NCBI GenBank assembly: GCA_037127315.1
Contig: JBBBDQ010000421.1
Span: forward strand, 2,621,001-2,685,000
Length of the DNA stretch: 64,000 bases
Direction: 5' to 3'
Source: Ascarosepion bandense
Lineage: Eukaryota; Mollusca; Cephalopoda; Sepiida; Sepiidae
In this document: one piece after another, positions 40,027 through 50,330 of the stretch
Numbering within the stretch: the first letter of the stretch is position 1
How the letters are laid out: every line of letters starts with the position of its first letter
Notes under the pieces: generated by a model
The model's database searches: none
What the model saw: only the letters and a program-made list of their open reading frames with translations
What the model was told of the DNA's origin: nothing
Translations under genes and position numbers: made by a program

Positions 40027-42216
40027 TCATGCCTCCTCAGCTCGTTGTTTCGAGAATTCAGAGTCACTTAGGTCACTCTCTTCTTTTATGATATAATCAC
40101 TTGGAGATCGTGCTTTGAATGGTGGTCTTGAATTGAAATTGTTCGATTCAAAACTGACATGCCGTTTATTTGAATCTGGTAGTCTGATTACAGACCCAGC
40201 TGTTGCAAATTCATTTGGCTCTCGTATTACGGAAGATTTCAAAACTTCCCGCTCTTCTGCACTTAGCAGTGTCTCATACCAGTTAGACGCGGAGTTACTT
40301 AAGTATCCTATCGACTGATCCTCATCTATGTCTTTTGGTACACTATACATGCTTTCAGCTGATTGGTAAAAAACAGGTCTAGTAGATTCAGGCTGTTCAG
40401 AATTCTTTTTTTGATGTCGATATCGTGCGTCTCTGTACGATGTGGTTTCTACCGATTCTAGTTGAACCGCTTCCCCAAGAAAACTCTGTGTGTTTGGTGC
40501 TTGCTTGTATAACATTGGCGCATCTGTTTGTAACTTCTCTGTGTATCTTTGCATATTTTGTGCTTTCGATATTGGTCTGTAATACAAAGAACCCGTTGAT
40601 CCATACTGTTCTCGTCCTAAAGCGTTTTGCTGATGAGGTGGCCCTGTGTTCAAATCGTATCGGGGTGAATCCCGCGTATTTGGCTCTACTCGTGTGCAAT
40701 ATCTATTTGGTGCTGCACTATTCAGTGTATATCCCGCTTGTTCAATATCAGATTCTTTTGATACGTTATTTCCTTGAGTTGTTGTTCGATACAATACTGG
40801 TCTTACGAGTTCAAATTGATCTGACTCTCTTTGCATACTATACCAGTGGTCATCCAATCGATATCCCTCGGGTTCATCTTTCCTCAAGATACCCGGTTTA
40901 TCCGGAAATTTTTTGTACAATACAGGTCCCTGTGGTTTTAAGTGATGTGCTCTTTGTACATTATGTCTCGTGTTATTTACTAAATATCCCACTGGCTGAA
41001 GTTCCTCAGGACCACTTTGCTGTCTGTAAAGTGATTCATTCAGTAAAGGTCCTCGCGAATCAAGCTGATCTACTTCTCTCAAAACCTTATTTATTGGTCT
41101 CTTTAGAACATAACCTACTGGTCCAAATTGATTTACTTCGCTCGGTATATCATGTTCTCTTGGTTCTTGCTTGTAGTATACAGCTTCCTCTGGCGTTATT
41201 TGATCCACATTGCTGAGGGTATTAAATCTACCAAGTCTTTCTCGACAAAATGTTGGCATTTCTGGTTCAGTTTGATGCGATTTTGGTTGACCGCTGTAAG
41301 CACTCGATGCTTGTTGATGTAATGTGAGTTTTGTTGGTTTGTAAACATGCGACTCCATTGGTAAATAATATCTGTCAGGGTTTATTTTCCCTAAATGAGA
41401 TTCGAGCGTATCAATTTTATCAAACTCAATTCTTATGTTTCGTCTGTTGATCGCTAGCCCCCCAGATTTTGATTCAAAAAATTCAGTTTTATCGGATTTG
41501 ACCCGCATTTCATACTTTTTTGGATTAAGCTGGTCCATGTGAGCTTTATCTGGCTCAAAATATGAATCTGTTGAAATGTAATGTCTACTGAGCGCTCTTT
41601 CATTAATTTGAGGAAAATCTGGTCCTCTTGGTATATTCTGTCTCTTCGCTGTTAGGCTCTTTAAGATGTGCCCCAGTGATTCTATGTTATCGACTCCAAT
41701 TCGTATATTTTGCTTCTTAGGCCTGAAGCTCTGCAAAACAGTTCTAATCGTCTCAAGTTGGTCACTCTCAATTCGTATATTCCGTCGGCGAGGTTCGGCT
41801 TGTTCCGATGAAGGTCCAATTTCGTCAACCTCAACTCGTATGTTTCTTTTGTTTGATGTAGGTATATTTAAGATGGATTCCAGAGATTCGAGCTGATTAG
41901 AGTCGATTTGTATGCTGTATTTATCCGGATTTTCTGTATTTGGAATCGACCGAAATGGTTCCAGCTCGTTATTTATATCTCGACATTTATGGGTTGGGCT
42001 GTTTAGTTTCATCGTCTGGGCGGATTCATTTACATTCGAGTCTTCTGGATTGTTTGCCATTGATTCATGATATTTTTTCTTTTCTATTTGAATTGAGCTC
42101 AATTGAAATTTGTCGCCACCTCTTTGCTTTGAAATTCTTTCACGTTTTGGCGTGTTTGGTGCGGATGCATCTGATTCAAATCTTTCTGATTCCGGCTTGT
42201 CTTGGAAATTTCCCAT
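40027..42216 (-). CDS. Orphan 729-residue protein made of ~24-residue repeats
   Basis: Longest open frame in the window, without introns. The start at 42216 is the first Met after an in-frame stop (TAA ~75 nt upstream) and has a strong context (A at -3, G at +4: AAGATGG). The product is hydrophilic, rich in E, S, N, Q, R and P, with only three Cys and two Trp. It has no signal peptide or membrane segment and looks intrinsically disordered. From about residue 100 to the end it is composed of diverged ~24-residue units. In residues 100-300 units look like NIRIESDQLETIRTVL (starts near 100, 125, 146, 170, 194, 235, 260). In residues 356-640 they look like ESDQFELVRPVLYR (starts near 356, 378, 401, 419, 459, 484, 506, 531, 554, 578, 624). 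Residues 684-729 are a basic-then-acidic tail with KRHVSF, IKEE and SDLSDSE. I recognise no family. It could be a lineage-specific gene, or the large last exon of a spliced gene. A retroelement origin is not suggested by any motif. Confidence 0.75.
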   Translation of the reverse strand: MGNFQDKPESERFESDASAPNTPKRERISKQRGGDKFQLSSIQIEKKKYHESMANNPEDSNVNESAQTMKLNSPTHKCRDINNELEPFRSIPNTENPDKYSIQIDSNQLESLESILNIPTSNKRNIRVEVDEIGPSSEQAEPRRRNIRIESDQLETIRTVLQSFRPKKQNIRIGVDNIESLGHILKSLTAKRQNIPRGPDFPQINERALSRHYISTDSYFEPDKAHMDQLNPKKYEMRVKSDKTEFFESKSGGLAINRRNIRIEFDKIDTLESHLGKINPDRYYLPMESHVYKPTKLTLHQQASSAYSGQPKSHQTEPEMPTFCRERLGRFNTLSNVDQITPEEAVYYKQEPREHDIPSEVNQFGPVGYVLKRPINKVLREVDQLDSRGPLLNESLYRQQSGPEELQPVGYLVNNTRHNVQRAHHLKPQGPVLYKKFPDKPGILRKDEPEGYRLDDHWYSMQRESDQFELVRPVLYRTTTQGNNVSKESDIEQAGYTLNSAAPNRYCTRVEPNTRDSPRYDLNTGPPHQQNALGREQYGSTGSLYYRPISKAQNMQRYTEKLQTDAPMLYKQAPNTQSFLGEAVQLESVETTSYRDARYRHQKKNSEQPESTRPVFYQSAESMYSVPKDIDEDQSIGYLSNSASNWYETLLSAEEREVLKSSVIREPNEFATAGSVIRLPDSNKRHVSFESNNFNSRPPFKARSPSDYIIKEESDLSDSEFSKQRAEEA

Positions 42217-42885
42217 CTTGTTTATAAAGATTCTGTGCTGAACAGATCCAGGAGTTTCGAACGGAATTGGCTTTTTTTGTCGTTATGAATTTAACAGTTC
42301 AAACATAAATATGACAGGTTTTACTTGAGAAAAATCGACTTGTTTTTATTCATATTGTTCCTCGATAATTGTTTTACATCTCACTCTAAGCTTGAAATAA
42401 ACATATATCCAAATAAACTGATGTTTAATAATTTGTCAGAACTGACTGAATGTTTCTGTTAGCCTCGTGTATGATTCTCTCCAAATAGACACACGTGATT
42501 GGGTTTAATTTTGAAACATTTTTGACTCTGGTGAATTGTTATTATGTTAAAAAACGTACACGTTCATTCGCGGTTATACAACAAAATGCAGGTAAAAGTC
42601 CTTTCTATGCAAAGGTCAAAAGTAAGTAAAGTATATCCGTATATGCTTAATACATGTGTCAGTGAGTGCTTATTTCAGATACAAGGTTTGTGTAGAAGTG
42701 AATCTTAGCTGATGTGGGCACACGTAATTTGAACACGTGTTATATGTATACAATTGTCAGAGTTTGTGTTTGTTTGAGTTAGATTATCTTTGCATATGAA
42801 CACTGAAGTTTACATACGAGTCATAAACTAATTAGGTTACCTAATGTATTAATGTCTCCCTCCCTATCCTCCCCACTCTCTCTCT
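42217..42885. other. 5' flank of the orphan gene; no clear promoter
   Basis: A pyrimidine-poor AG (minus strand, ~21 nt before the start codon) could be a 3' splice site for an upstream exon. No TATA box is convincing. No repeats are shared with the rest of the window over ~660 bp, which is rare here. Confidence 0.4.
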
Positions 42886-42889
42886 AATA

Positions 42890-42894
42890 TATAC

Positions 42895-42942
<48 letters not shown>
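42890..42942. repeat. (TA)n-(TG)n microsatellite
   Basis: TA then TG blocks. Confidence 0.95.
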
Positions 42943-42944
42943 AC

Positions 42945-43555
42945 TGCTGTTCTTTCTGCTCTTCATATGTATTATGAGTAATTGTTTTTATAGACGAAAA
43001 TGTATGAATCATTAAAAGATTTGCCTTCGTGCCACGTAATTATCTATACATGCATATGTACAAACACATGTACTTATTCAAGGGCGTCGTATAACTTTAC
43101 ATACACAAATATGCTCCTTTGCATGTGCACGCTCAAACATACACACGTACACACACATAAACATATATATAGATATATATATATGTGTGTGTGTGCGCGC
43201 ATTAAACTGTAATGGGAGGTGAGCTAGGCATTTAATCCATACAAATCAGATTAGTGGGATTAAACTACTGATAATCCGGCATAAGAAAATAAAGCAAAGT
43301 CCATCGGCTTAATGTGCTCGTAATTTGTGTGACTAGTGGAATAATCCTGTCAAAATGCGCTCACCCGAGATCACTCCACATTTAACATCACTGGATTATG
43401 TTTTCAGGAAAATCATTTTCGAAGCCGAAGCAGCTAGGTCGTCTGCCATGTCACTTATGAACCCTCTTTACATCTCTTGGCATCATTGCGGTAACCTTGA
43501 GAAAAATTTAACTTACCTCCATGAAAAGACCGTTTGATTTTTTTCCATATTGTGA
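42945..43555. other. No recognised feature
   Basis: Short CA/TG-rich patches at 43075-43200. A 60-codon ORF (43355-43537) has no motif. Confidence 0.4.
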
Positions 43556-43560
43556 GGTTT

Positions 43561-43853
43561 GTCAATCAGTCAGTTAAGTGCTCCACGTGGTACACGCTTG
43601 GGCGATCATGTCTCAAAAGAGACATCACTGACTGGGCAGAAGATTTTCCCGAGGTAGATTTCAATTACATTCTGTAGCAGACTGGCTGCCAACGAAGGCT
43701 ATCGAAACCTATCTGTTATGCTATTTAACCCATAGCGGGTGGTAGAAGCAACAGATTAATAATTTTTCAAAGTGTGTTTGTGCACAAGTAAATGCAACAA
43801 ATTCGAACACGGCCCTCTGATTTCTCTCCGAGATCCACTTCTCCGCAACGTGT
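43561..43853 (-). mobile_element. tRNA-derived SINE, family A, decayed
   Basis: Full layout present in minus orientation, from the tail (GTCAATCAGTCAGTTAAGTG) to a shortened head (GAGATCCACTTCTCCGCAAC). Confidence 0.88.
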
Positions 43854-43859
43854 ATTCTA

Positions 43860-44200
43860 TTGTAAGGCACAACGCTGAAATATAGAACTTTAACTCTTCT
43901 AGGATTTTGACCCAGTTTTGTTTAGTGCAGCACAAAACAAGATTCAAAAGTATAGGGACCCTACTAAAGAGAGTATTTTAAGGACTAACGAAATATTAAG
44001 ATTTAATCTTACCTATCTAAATCTCTTTCGGTTGCTTAGTAAATACAAGAGTTGACTGTTACTGTTATTGATTGATTGTGAGTCCAATATACTGGTCAAG
44101 GAATAAAACACTGTTACAGCTAGAACAAAAAATCACAAATAACACAATAGACAGCATATATCTTCAATTATTCTAACAATGGGCACTTGCTGATGGCCAG
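43860..44200. other. No recognised feature
   Basis: Mixed sequence between two SINEs. Confidence 0.35.
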
Positions 44201-44203
44201 AGT

Positions 44204-44513
44204 GTCAGTCAGTCAGTTAAGTGCCATACGTGATACACACTTGAGCGATCATGTCTCGAAAGAGACATGACTGACTAAGCAGAGGATTACCCCGCAGTAT
44301 GTTGCCATTACTTCCTGCGGTAGACTGGTTGCTAACCAAGGATACAGATCCCAATCTCTCCTGCTATTTAACCCGTAGCCAGAGTGAGAATTGACGGATT
44401 CATATCTTTCGCAAAAGTATTAGCGCTTAAGTGAATGCAACGGATTCAAATGGAATTCGAACTCGGCTCTCCGATTTCTCGTTCCGAGTCGATATCCAGT
44501 GCACCACAACGCA
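44204..44513 (-). mobile_element. tRNA-derived SINE, family A, full length
   Basis: Tail GTCAGTCAGTCAGTTAAGTG through head ending CCAGTGCACCACAACGCA (A-box complement). Confidence 0.92.
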
Positions 44514-44814
44514 ACCGAAACGTTGTTTCTATAACATCCTTAACAACTGAAGTGGGAACAATACTTCGAAATAATTTATGTATAAACTACGGAGATATCA
44601 GGCTGTGTCTAATGAAAAGATGAACGAATCGCTCTTTCGAATGAAGTTAATGGTAAATGAATCCTCATTATAGTTTAACTTATTTTATCAACACACGGCG
44701 TAATTCTCGGCCGCTGGGCTGTGATCAAAGTGTTGTATCTGTTTTCGGGCGAACAAACTACATTTTTTCACTTAATTGTGTTTCTGTCTTTGGACAGGAT
44801 AAATCAAATATATG

Positions 44815-45430
44815 AGGGGTGCCCGTTTCCGGGGCTTCCAACCTTACGGCAGCACCTCCCTCATTGGGGCAAAGAAGGAGGTCGGTAAACTGTCGACGCC
44901 AGCGAGTCGTTGGTTCGGAGGACTGGGCAATTTATGGCCTTAACTCATGTTTACGCACTTGGACTCCCAACTTTAAACCAGCTTTATGCCATATTCCATG
45001 ACCGCCGTAGAAGACAAATAAATAGCAAGTCAAGCATATGGTTTTCACTATTCTAACGTGTTTCAGGGCAGTTCACAGAAAAAAAAACTGTAAGGGATAT
45101 CGGTTACAGGGATACAAACACTACGGTGCCACCTTTCTTATTACATTAAAAGATGGAGAATTAGTGGGATACCGACGCCAGCTTTTCTGCGGGCTCATGA
45201 TGCAGGAAAATAGCAACTCTTTGTCACATCTTTTACCGTGGGGAAGCCAGTCAATAAACCCGGCCTTCAGGTTGAGATCAAACTGAAATAACTGTTTTTA
45301 AACTATTTGTCATGTTTTTGTTTTTGGTCATTTATCAAATAGATCCTTAGTATTTGCTCACAGGGACTCCAACCCTACGGCAGGGCTTTCCTAATTACTC
45401 TAAAGACGTAAGGTTGGTGAATACTAACGC
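44815..45430 (+). repeat. Three diverged tandem units of ~265 bp
   Basis: A ~75-bp core (TCCAACC-TACGGCAG, CATT-CTTTAAAGA-GGAG, GACGCCAGC) recurs at ~44832, ~45107 and ~45366. Each core is preceded by a CAG. Short ORFs cover the first two cores (44819-45001 and 45038-45286) and give related peptides (QPYGSTSLI / KHYGATFLITLK). Either a decayed tandem repeat or remnants of duplicated exons. Confidence 0.55.
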
Positions 45431-45463
45431 AAGCGGTAATTGGAGGAATTTGTCATTAGTCTA

Positions 45464-45850
45464 CACTACCGGCCATAATTATTAGGCCACGCCATTGTTT
45501 TTAATAAATGATATATTTCATACCATTTTTAGTATTTTTTGCCAAGTGAATAATTGTAAATGAAAATAGAATTGTTCTATTGTTAATACTGCACAATAAC
45601 ATGTACATAAAAATGAATTTATAAATATTTAATAATTACCTATATTGCAGTTTCATCAACGAAAGAATGAAGAAAATTTAGGGTGATTTGAACGAGTTCA
45701 TCTTTGCTTCTTTACCTTGTAAAATTTTGCAAAGTAATAATAACAAAAAAACAACTTTCTATTTTCATTTCAAATTATCCGCTAAAAATAGTATGAAATA
45801 CATCATTTCTTTTAAAAACTGGGGTGGCCTAATGATTATGGCCGGTAGTG
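45464..45850. mobile_element. Complete Tc1-type MITE with TA target duplication
   Basis: 387 bp between TA dinucleotides (45462-45463 and 45851-45852). Termini CACTACCGGCCATAATTATT and its near-perfect complement give an extended inverted repeat. The interior is short non-coding sequence shared with the truncated copy at 28656-28990. Confidence 0.9.
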
Positions 45851-45924
45851 TATGTATGCAAAAGGGAATGTACATTAAACTTATTTTGTGTGAAAGGTTG
45901 CCAATGTTATAGAAGTAAAACACA

Positions 45925-45929
45925 CACAC

Positions 45930-45970
<41 letters not shown>
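45925..45970. repeat. (CA)n/(TG)n microsatellite
   Basis: CA block, short TA, then a TG block: itself a small palindrome. Confidence 0.95.
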
Positions 45971-45972
<2 letters not shown>

Positions 45973-46028
45973 TAAAACCTACGAAACGGTTCGAACTTTG
46001 GTTCTGTCCAAGTAGTGACACATATATA

Positions 46029-46362
46029 TTATGGACTCTCCCGTCGATTTCAACGTATGAGTGTCTAACACAGTTAGACTGTCACACAAAGAATTGTTTT
46101 GAGTGTTGAAGGCTTGTGTCGCACCATCCACACTTTTTGGAACTTCTGATAACAAACAATCTGTGCAGAAGTTCGCCAAGGATCGCATGAACAGCAGACC
46201 GCAGATATTTAACCCATAACTGGAGGGAAGGGACGGATTAATACCTTACCCAAGGATACCAGTGCATAAGTGAATGCAGAGTGTTCGACTGGAATTGGAA
46301 CTCGGCTCACCGATTTTCTTTCCCGAGCCAAAATTCACTGGATTCCAAGGCACATCCGTCAA
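46029..46362 (-). mobile_element. tRNA-derived SINE, family A', full length
   Basis: Minus strand: tRNA-like head from 46356 (TGTGCCTTGGAATCCAGTGA, ... GAGCCGAGTTCCAATTCCAG), family-A-type body, then the alternative 3' region shared with 11797-12095, ending GGGAGAGTCCATAATA. The head lies directly downstream of a 5S pseudogene in the same orientation. Confidence 0.85.
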
Positions 46363-46365
46363 TAA

Positions 46366-46484
46366 ACGCTTACAGCACCTGGTATTTCAAAGCGGTCACC
46401 CATCTAAGTACTGACGAGGCTCAATGTTGCTTAACGTCGGGGACCGAGCGAGAACTGGTGTATTCAACGTGATATGACCATAAT
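46366..46484 (-). pseudogene. 5S rRNA pseudogene abutting a SINE
   Basis: About 119 nt, the full 5S length. Minus strand has TCATATCACGTTGAATACAC at the 5' end, GACGTTAAGCAACATTGAGC, CAGTACTTAGATGGGTGACC (box C) and a 3' end GGTGCTGTAAGCG. It is much closer to a real 5S gene than the copy at 675. A few mismatches in the stems and no T-run terminator at the 3' end argue for a pseudogene. Confidence 0.85.
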
Positions 46485-46494
46485 ATAAACGCTT

Positions 46495-47625
<1,131 letters not shown>

Positions 47626-47650
47626 ACGTATATATATATATATATATATA

Positions 47651-47757
47651 AGTCAACCGCAGACAGATCTGTTTCGCTGTATCACAGCTAATCAGTACTG
47701 TTAGAGATCCGATAGCTTTTACCCAGGATTGAAACCCGACCGAATTGGCATCAATAT
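47651..47757 (-). mobile_element. SINE family B, inverted partner 1
   Basis: Minus strand: head GATGCCAATTCGGTCGGGTT and TCAATCCTGGGTAAAAGC, then the hammerhead tail (47700-47657). It faces the copy at 47784-47916. Confidence 0.82.
47657..47700 (-). ncRNA. Hammerhead motif, SINE B family, copy 5 (core mutated)
   Basis: All stems are present (stem I CAGUA / UGCGG with one mismatch), but the core reads CUGAUUA, losing the invariant G8. Confidence 0.65.
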
Positions 47758-47783
47758 ATATAAATAAAAGTCTGCAACGTTTT

Positions 47784-47916
47784 GCCGAGTGGGCATAGAT
47801 CAGCGGTAGAATAGCCGACTCACGCCAATTCGGTCGGGTTTCAATTCTGGGTAAAAGCAATCAGATGTCTTACTGTACTAATGAGCTGTGCTACAGCGAA
47901 ACAGATTTGTCATCGG
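47784..47916 (+). mobile_element. SINE family B, inverted partner 2
   Basis: Head GCCGAGTGGGCATAGATCAG with A-box-like sequence, B-box region GGTCGGGTTTCAATTC, then a hammerhead tail. Confidence 0.82.
47873..47916 (+). ncRNA. Hammerhead motif, SINE B family, copy 6 (core mutated)
   Basis: Stem II GCUGUGCUACAGC and stem III ACAGAUUUGU are intact. The core reads CUAAUGA (G5 lost) and stem I is partly unpaired. Confidence 0.6.
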
Positions 47917-47917
47917 A

Positions 47918-47950
<33 letters not shown>

Positions 47951-48239
47951 GCATAAAGAAGTGGTATAAACTAAAGAACATATATTTTACAGTTTGGTAA
48001 TTTTTTTTACTTTTTATAAAAGGCTTAATGCAGACGTAGAGCTTTTATGGGGTATAGTTATTATTAGCGTTATATTAATAACATATGAGACTGCAACACA
48101 AAAGCTTCCAGGTTTCGGTGTCAAGCTGTGAAATATTGTTCAGTTAGGGGGTCATATATATAGTGATATGAGAATTTAAAATCAAAAACATAGATGCAAC
48201 CATATGAGTTAAAAGTAGCGTAACACTAATAATAACTTT

Positions 48240-48257
48240 CTCTCTCCCTCTGTCTAA

Positions 48258-48311
<54 letters not shown>
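48240..48311. repeat. (CT)n-(TA)n microsatellite
   Basis: CT block followed by TA block. Confidence 0.95.
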
Positions 48312-48322
<11 letters not shown>

Positions 48323-48992
48323 TATGTTTTAACTTGGTTAAAGTATAAAAGGCATTTTATATTTTATTATTTTCCTCTTTACTTGTCTTCATTGAAGCGA
48401 AGGTGGGAGAGTGGGATTACTTATTCGGTATGCAACCTGGTTGATATTTCTTTTTGAAAATTAGCAGCAGAGAATTAATTAAATCTTTATTTACGAGACT
48501 AATGTATGTAAATTTAGTTTGAATTGCAATAAAATAAGCTTAAAAAGTATCAATTTCAAAACTGATTCTACAACTCATCACTCGAAGTCATGAATTAGAA
48601 GTAGAAATTTTGATTCAGCACAGACATCCGAACATTACTAAATGAAAGGTCCGAAGTAATGTACGGGTGTAAATGTATTAGAAAATATATTCTAAGATCA
48701 TACAAACACGAATGAAAGTGTTTACAGTTTTTCACAAAGTCCTATATTATTTTGAAATTCCAGTTATTTTAAACTTTATTTTAAAGTTGTGCGTTCTTAA
48801 AGTTCTTGTTGTTCATTTGAACAAAAACAAAAGTTGGTGAATCAGTTGATTTAAATCACCTGAAGATAGCGAAAGGTTGAAGCCAAGATTGCGTATTCGA
48901 CTGGCTTCCAAATGAAAATATTTAAAAGCTCTGTATTATATATATATATATACTGAGCACTTACTGGTCTGATTTAATTCTGACAAATAACG

Positions 48993-49052
<60 letters not shown>

Positions 49053-49130
49053 GCATCGCTCATTCAGTAATGAATTAGAGCACTCAGGCTATTGGGCGTG
49101 TATAATGATAATATACATGCTAAAAGTTTT
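48312..49130. other. No recognised gene; (TA)n at 48995-49047
   Basis: AT-rich sequence with one long TA array near its right end. Confidence 0.5.
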
Positions 49131-49140
49131 GCCTTCTACC

Positions 49141-49276
49141 GAGCGCCTATAGCCCAGAGGTAGAATCGCCGACTGACGCCAATTCGGTCGGGTTCCAATT
49201 CTGGGTTAAAAGCAATCGGAGTCTACCTGTACTGATGAGCTGTGATACAGCGAAACAGATCTGTCTGCGGATGAGT
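49141..49276 (+). mobile_element. tRNA-derived SINE, family B, best copy
   Basis: 136 bp. tRNA-like head GAGCGCCTATAGCCCAGAGG (A-box TAGCCCAGAGG), then TAGAATCGCCGACTGACGCC, B-box region GGTCGGGTTCCAATTCTGGG and a ~20-nt linker. The hammerhead ribozyme occupies the last 44 nt (49227-49270). This is a tRNA promoter head joined directly to a ribozyme with no LINE-type tail. Confidence 0.85.
49227..49270 (+). ncRNA. Hammerhead ribozyme motif, SINE B family, copy 7 (intact)
   Basis: Stem I CUGUA (49227-49231), core CUGAUGA (49232-49238), stem II GCUGU-GAU-ACAGC (49239-49251), GAA (49252-49254), stem III ACAGAUCUGU (49255-49264), C (49265, triplet GUC), stem I UGCGG (49266-49270). Stem I pairs fully with two G-U wobbles. 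Stem I and stem III are short, so activity may need dimerisation, as proposed for other short-stem retroelement hammerheads. Confidence 0.82.
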
Positions 49277-49279
49277 ATA

Positions 49280-49860
49280 TATATATGTATAATGTTGGAA
49301 GAGTTTTGAGATAAAAATTCAAAATAGAAATTTAGAAAACGGGAAGCAATGTAGGATTCTAGGAACCTCTCTTGTAGATGCTACATATTTCAGAAAATAG
49401 CCAAACTATCTTATGTAGTAAATTAGGGTATAACAAAAAGAAACCCCTGTATGGTTTTAAAAAATATGAGTTTTTGTTTTATATGGGAGCATTTATAATT
49501 ACCCTGCACTCTTTCACTTTCAATGAAACACCCGCTCATAACTGCTTGATTTTTGGAGGAGAGTGGGTGTAGATTTTTCTGCTCGCTTAGAAATTATCTA
49601 GACTAAACTGATTGCAACCCCGCCTATTTTTTAAAAAAATTTAAATAAATTGAGAATTGGCCGTATGTTTCTTTTAACTGTTCGTTGTACTATTTGACCC
49701 ATTTCTCACGCGATAGATTTTCTCTGCTTGGTTGGTGCTGGACCAATATCTACAAAAGTGTCTGAGAAAAGCACATTGTTTAATCAAAATTTATAGTATG
49801 CAGTATTAACTCCTATTTTTTTTATTTGAAATCATTAATTTTATTTTTAGCAAAGTACTT
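49280..49860. other. No recognised feature
   Basis: Mixed sequence; the 64-codon ORF at 49378-49572 lacks motifs. Confidence 0.4.
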
Positions 49861-49864
49861 AGCT

Positions 49865-50325
49865 CTTGAATAAAATAGTTTATAACTTGAATAACAATTA
49901 CCAAGCTTTTTACACAAAAGTAAAACTTTGAATAACAACCCATATATTTTGAATCAATGTCAATTTATTTTGAATAACCGTACATATATTTCTGAATAAT
50001 CATCTTTTGTGCATGAATATTTTAAATTAAAATCTGTTTATTTTGAATAAAAGATCATATATTTTTAATTATATGTATATACGTTGAATAAAAGTCTATA
50101 TATTTTAAATGTGCATATATTTTAAATAAATACATATATATTTTGAATAAAGTTCAATCTTAAAAAAAAATAATCTTACGTAGACTTTGAATGAACGGTC
50201 ATTTATTTTGAATAAAGAGACATATTTTGAATAGAGGTTTAATTATTTTAAAGAAATACATTTTGAATTTAAGAATATTCTTTTTGAATAGAAGTATATA
50301 TTCTTTAAATAAAGGTCTACACATA
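49865..50325 (+). repeat. Degenerate minisatellite, unit ~25-30 bp
   Basis: About 16-18 units of the form TATATTTTGAATAAAAGTC, with many variants and small insertions. Each unit carries an AATAA-type word. Confidence 0.8.
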
Positions 50326-50330
50326 TTAAA

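Noticed and set aside
40425..41216. 263-codon ORF on the plus strand opposite the orphan gene
   Set aside because: It lies entirely within the minus-strand gene, reads as hydrophobic L/V/Y-rich peptide as expected from the complement of its codon use, and has no motif. Treated as a shadow ORF.
46366..46484. Functional 5S rRNA gene
   Set aside because: Full length, but with substitutions in paired regions, no T-run terminator and a SINE directly downstream. Called a pseudogene.
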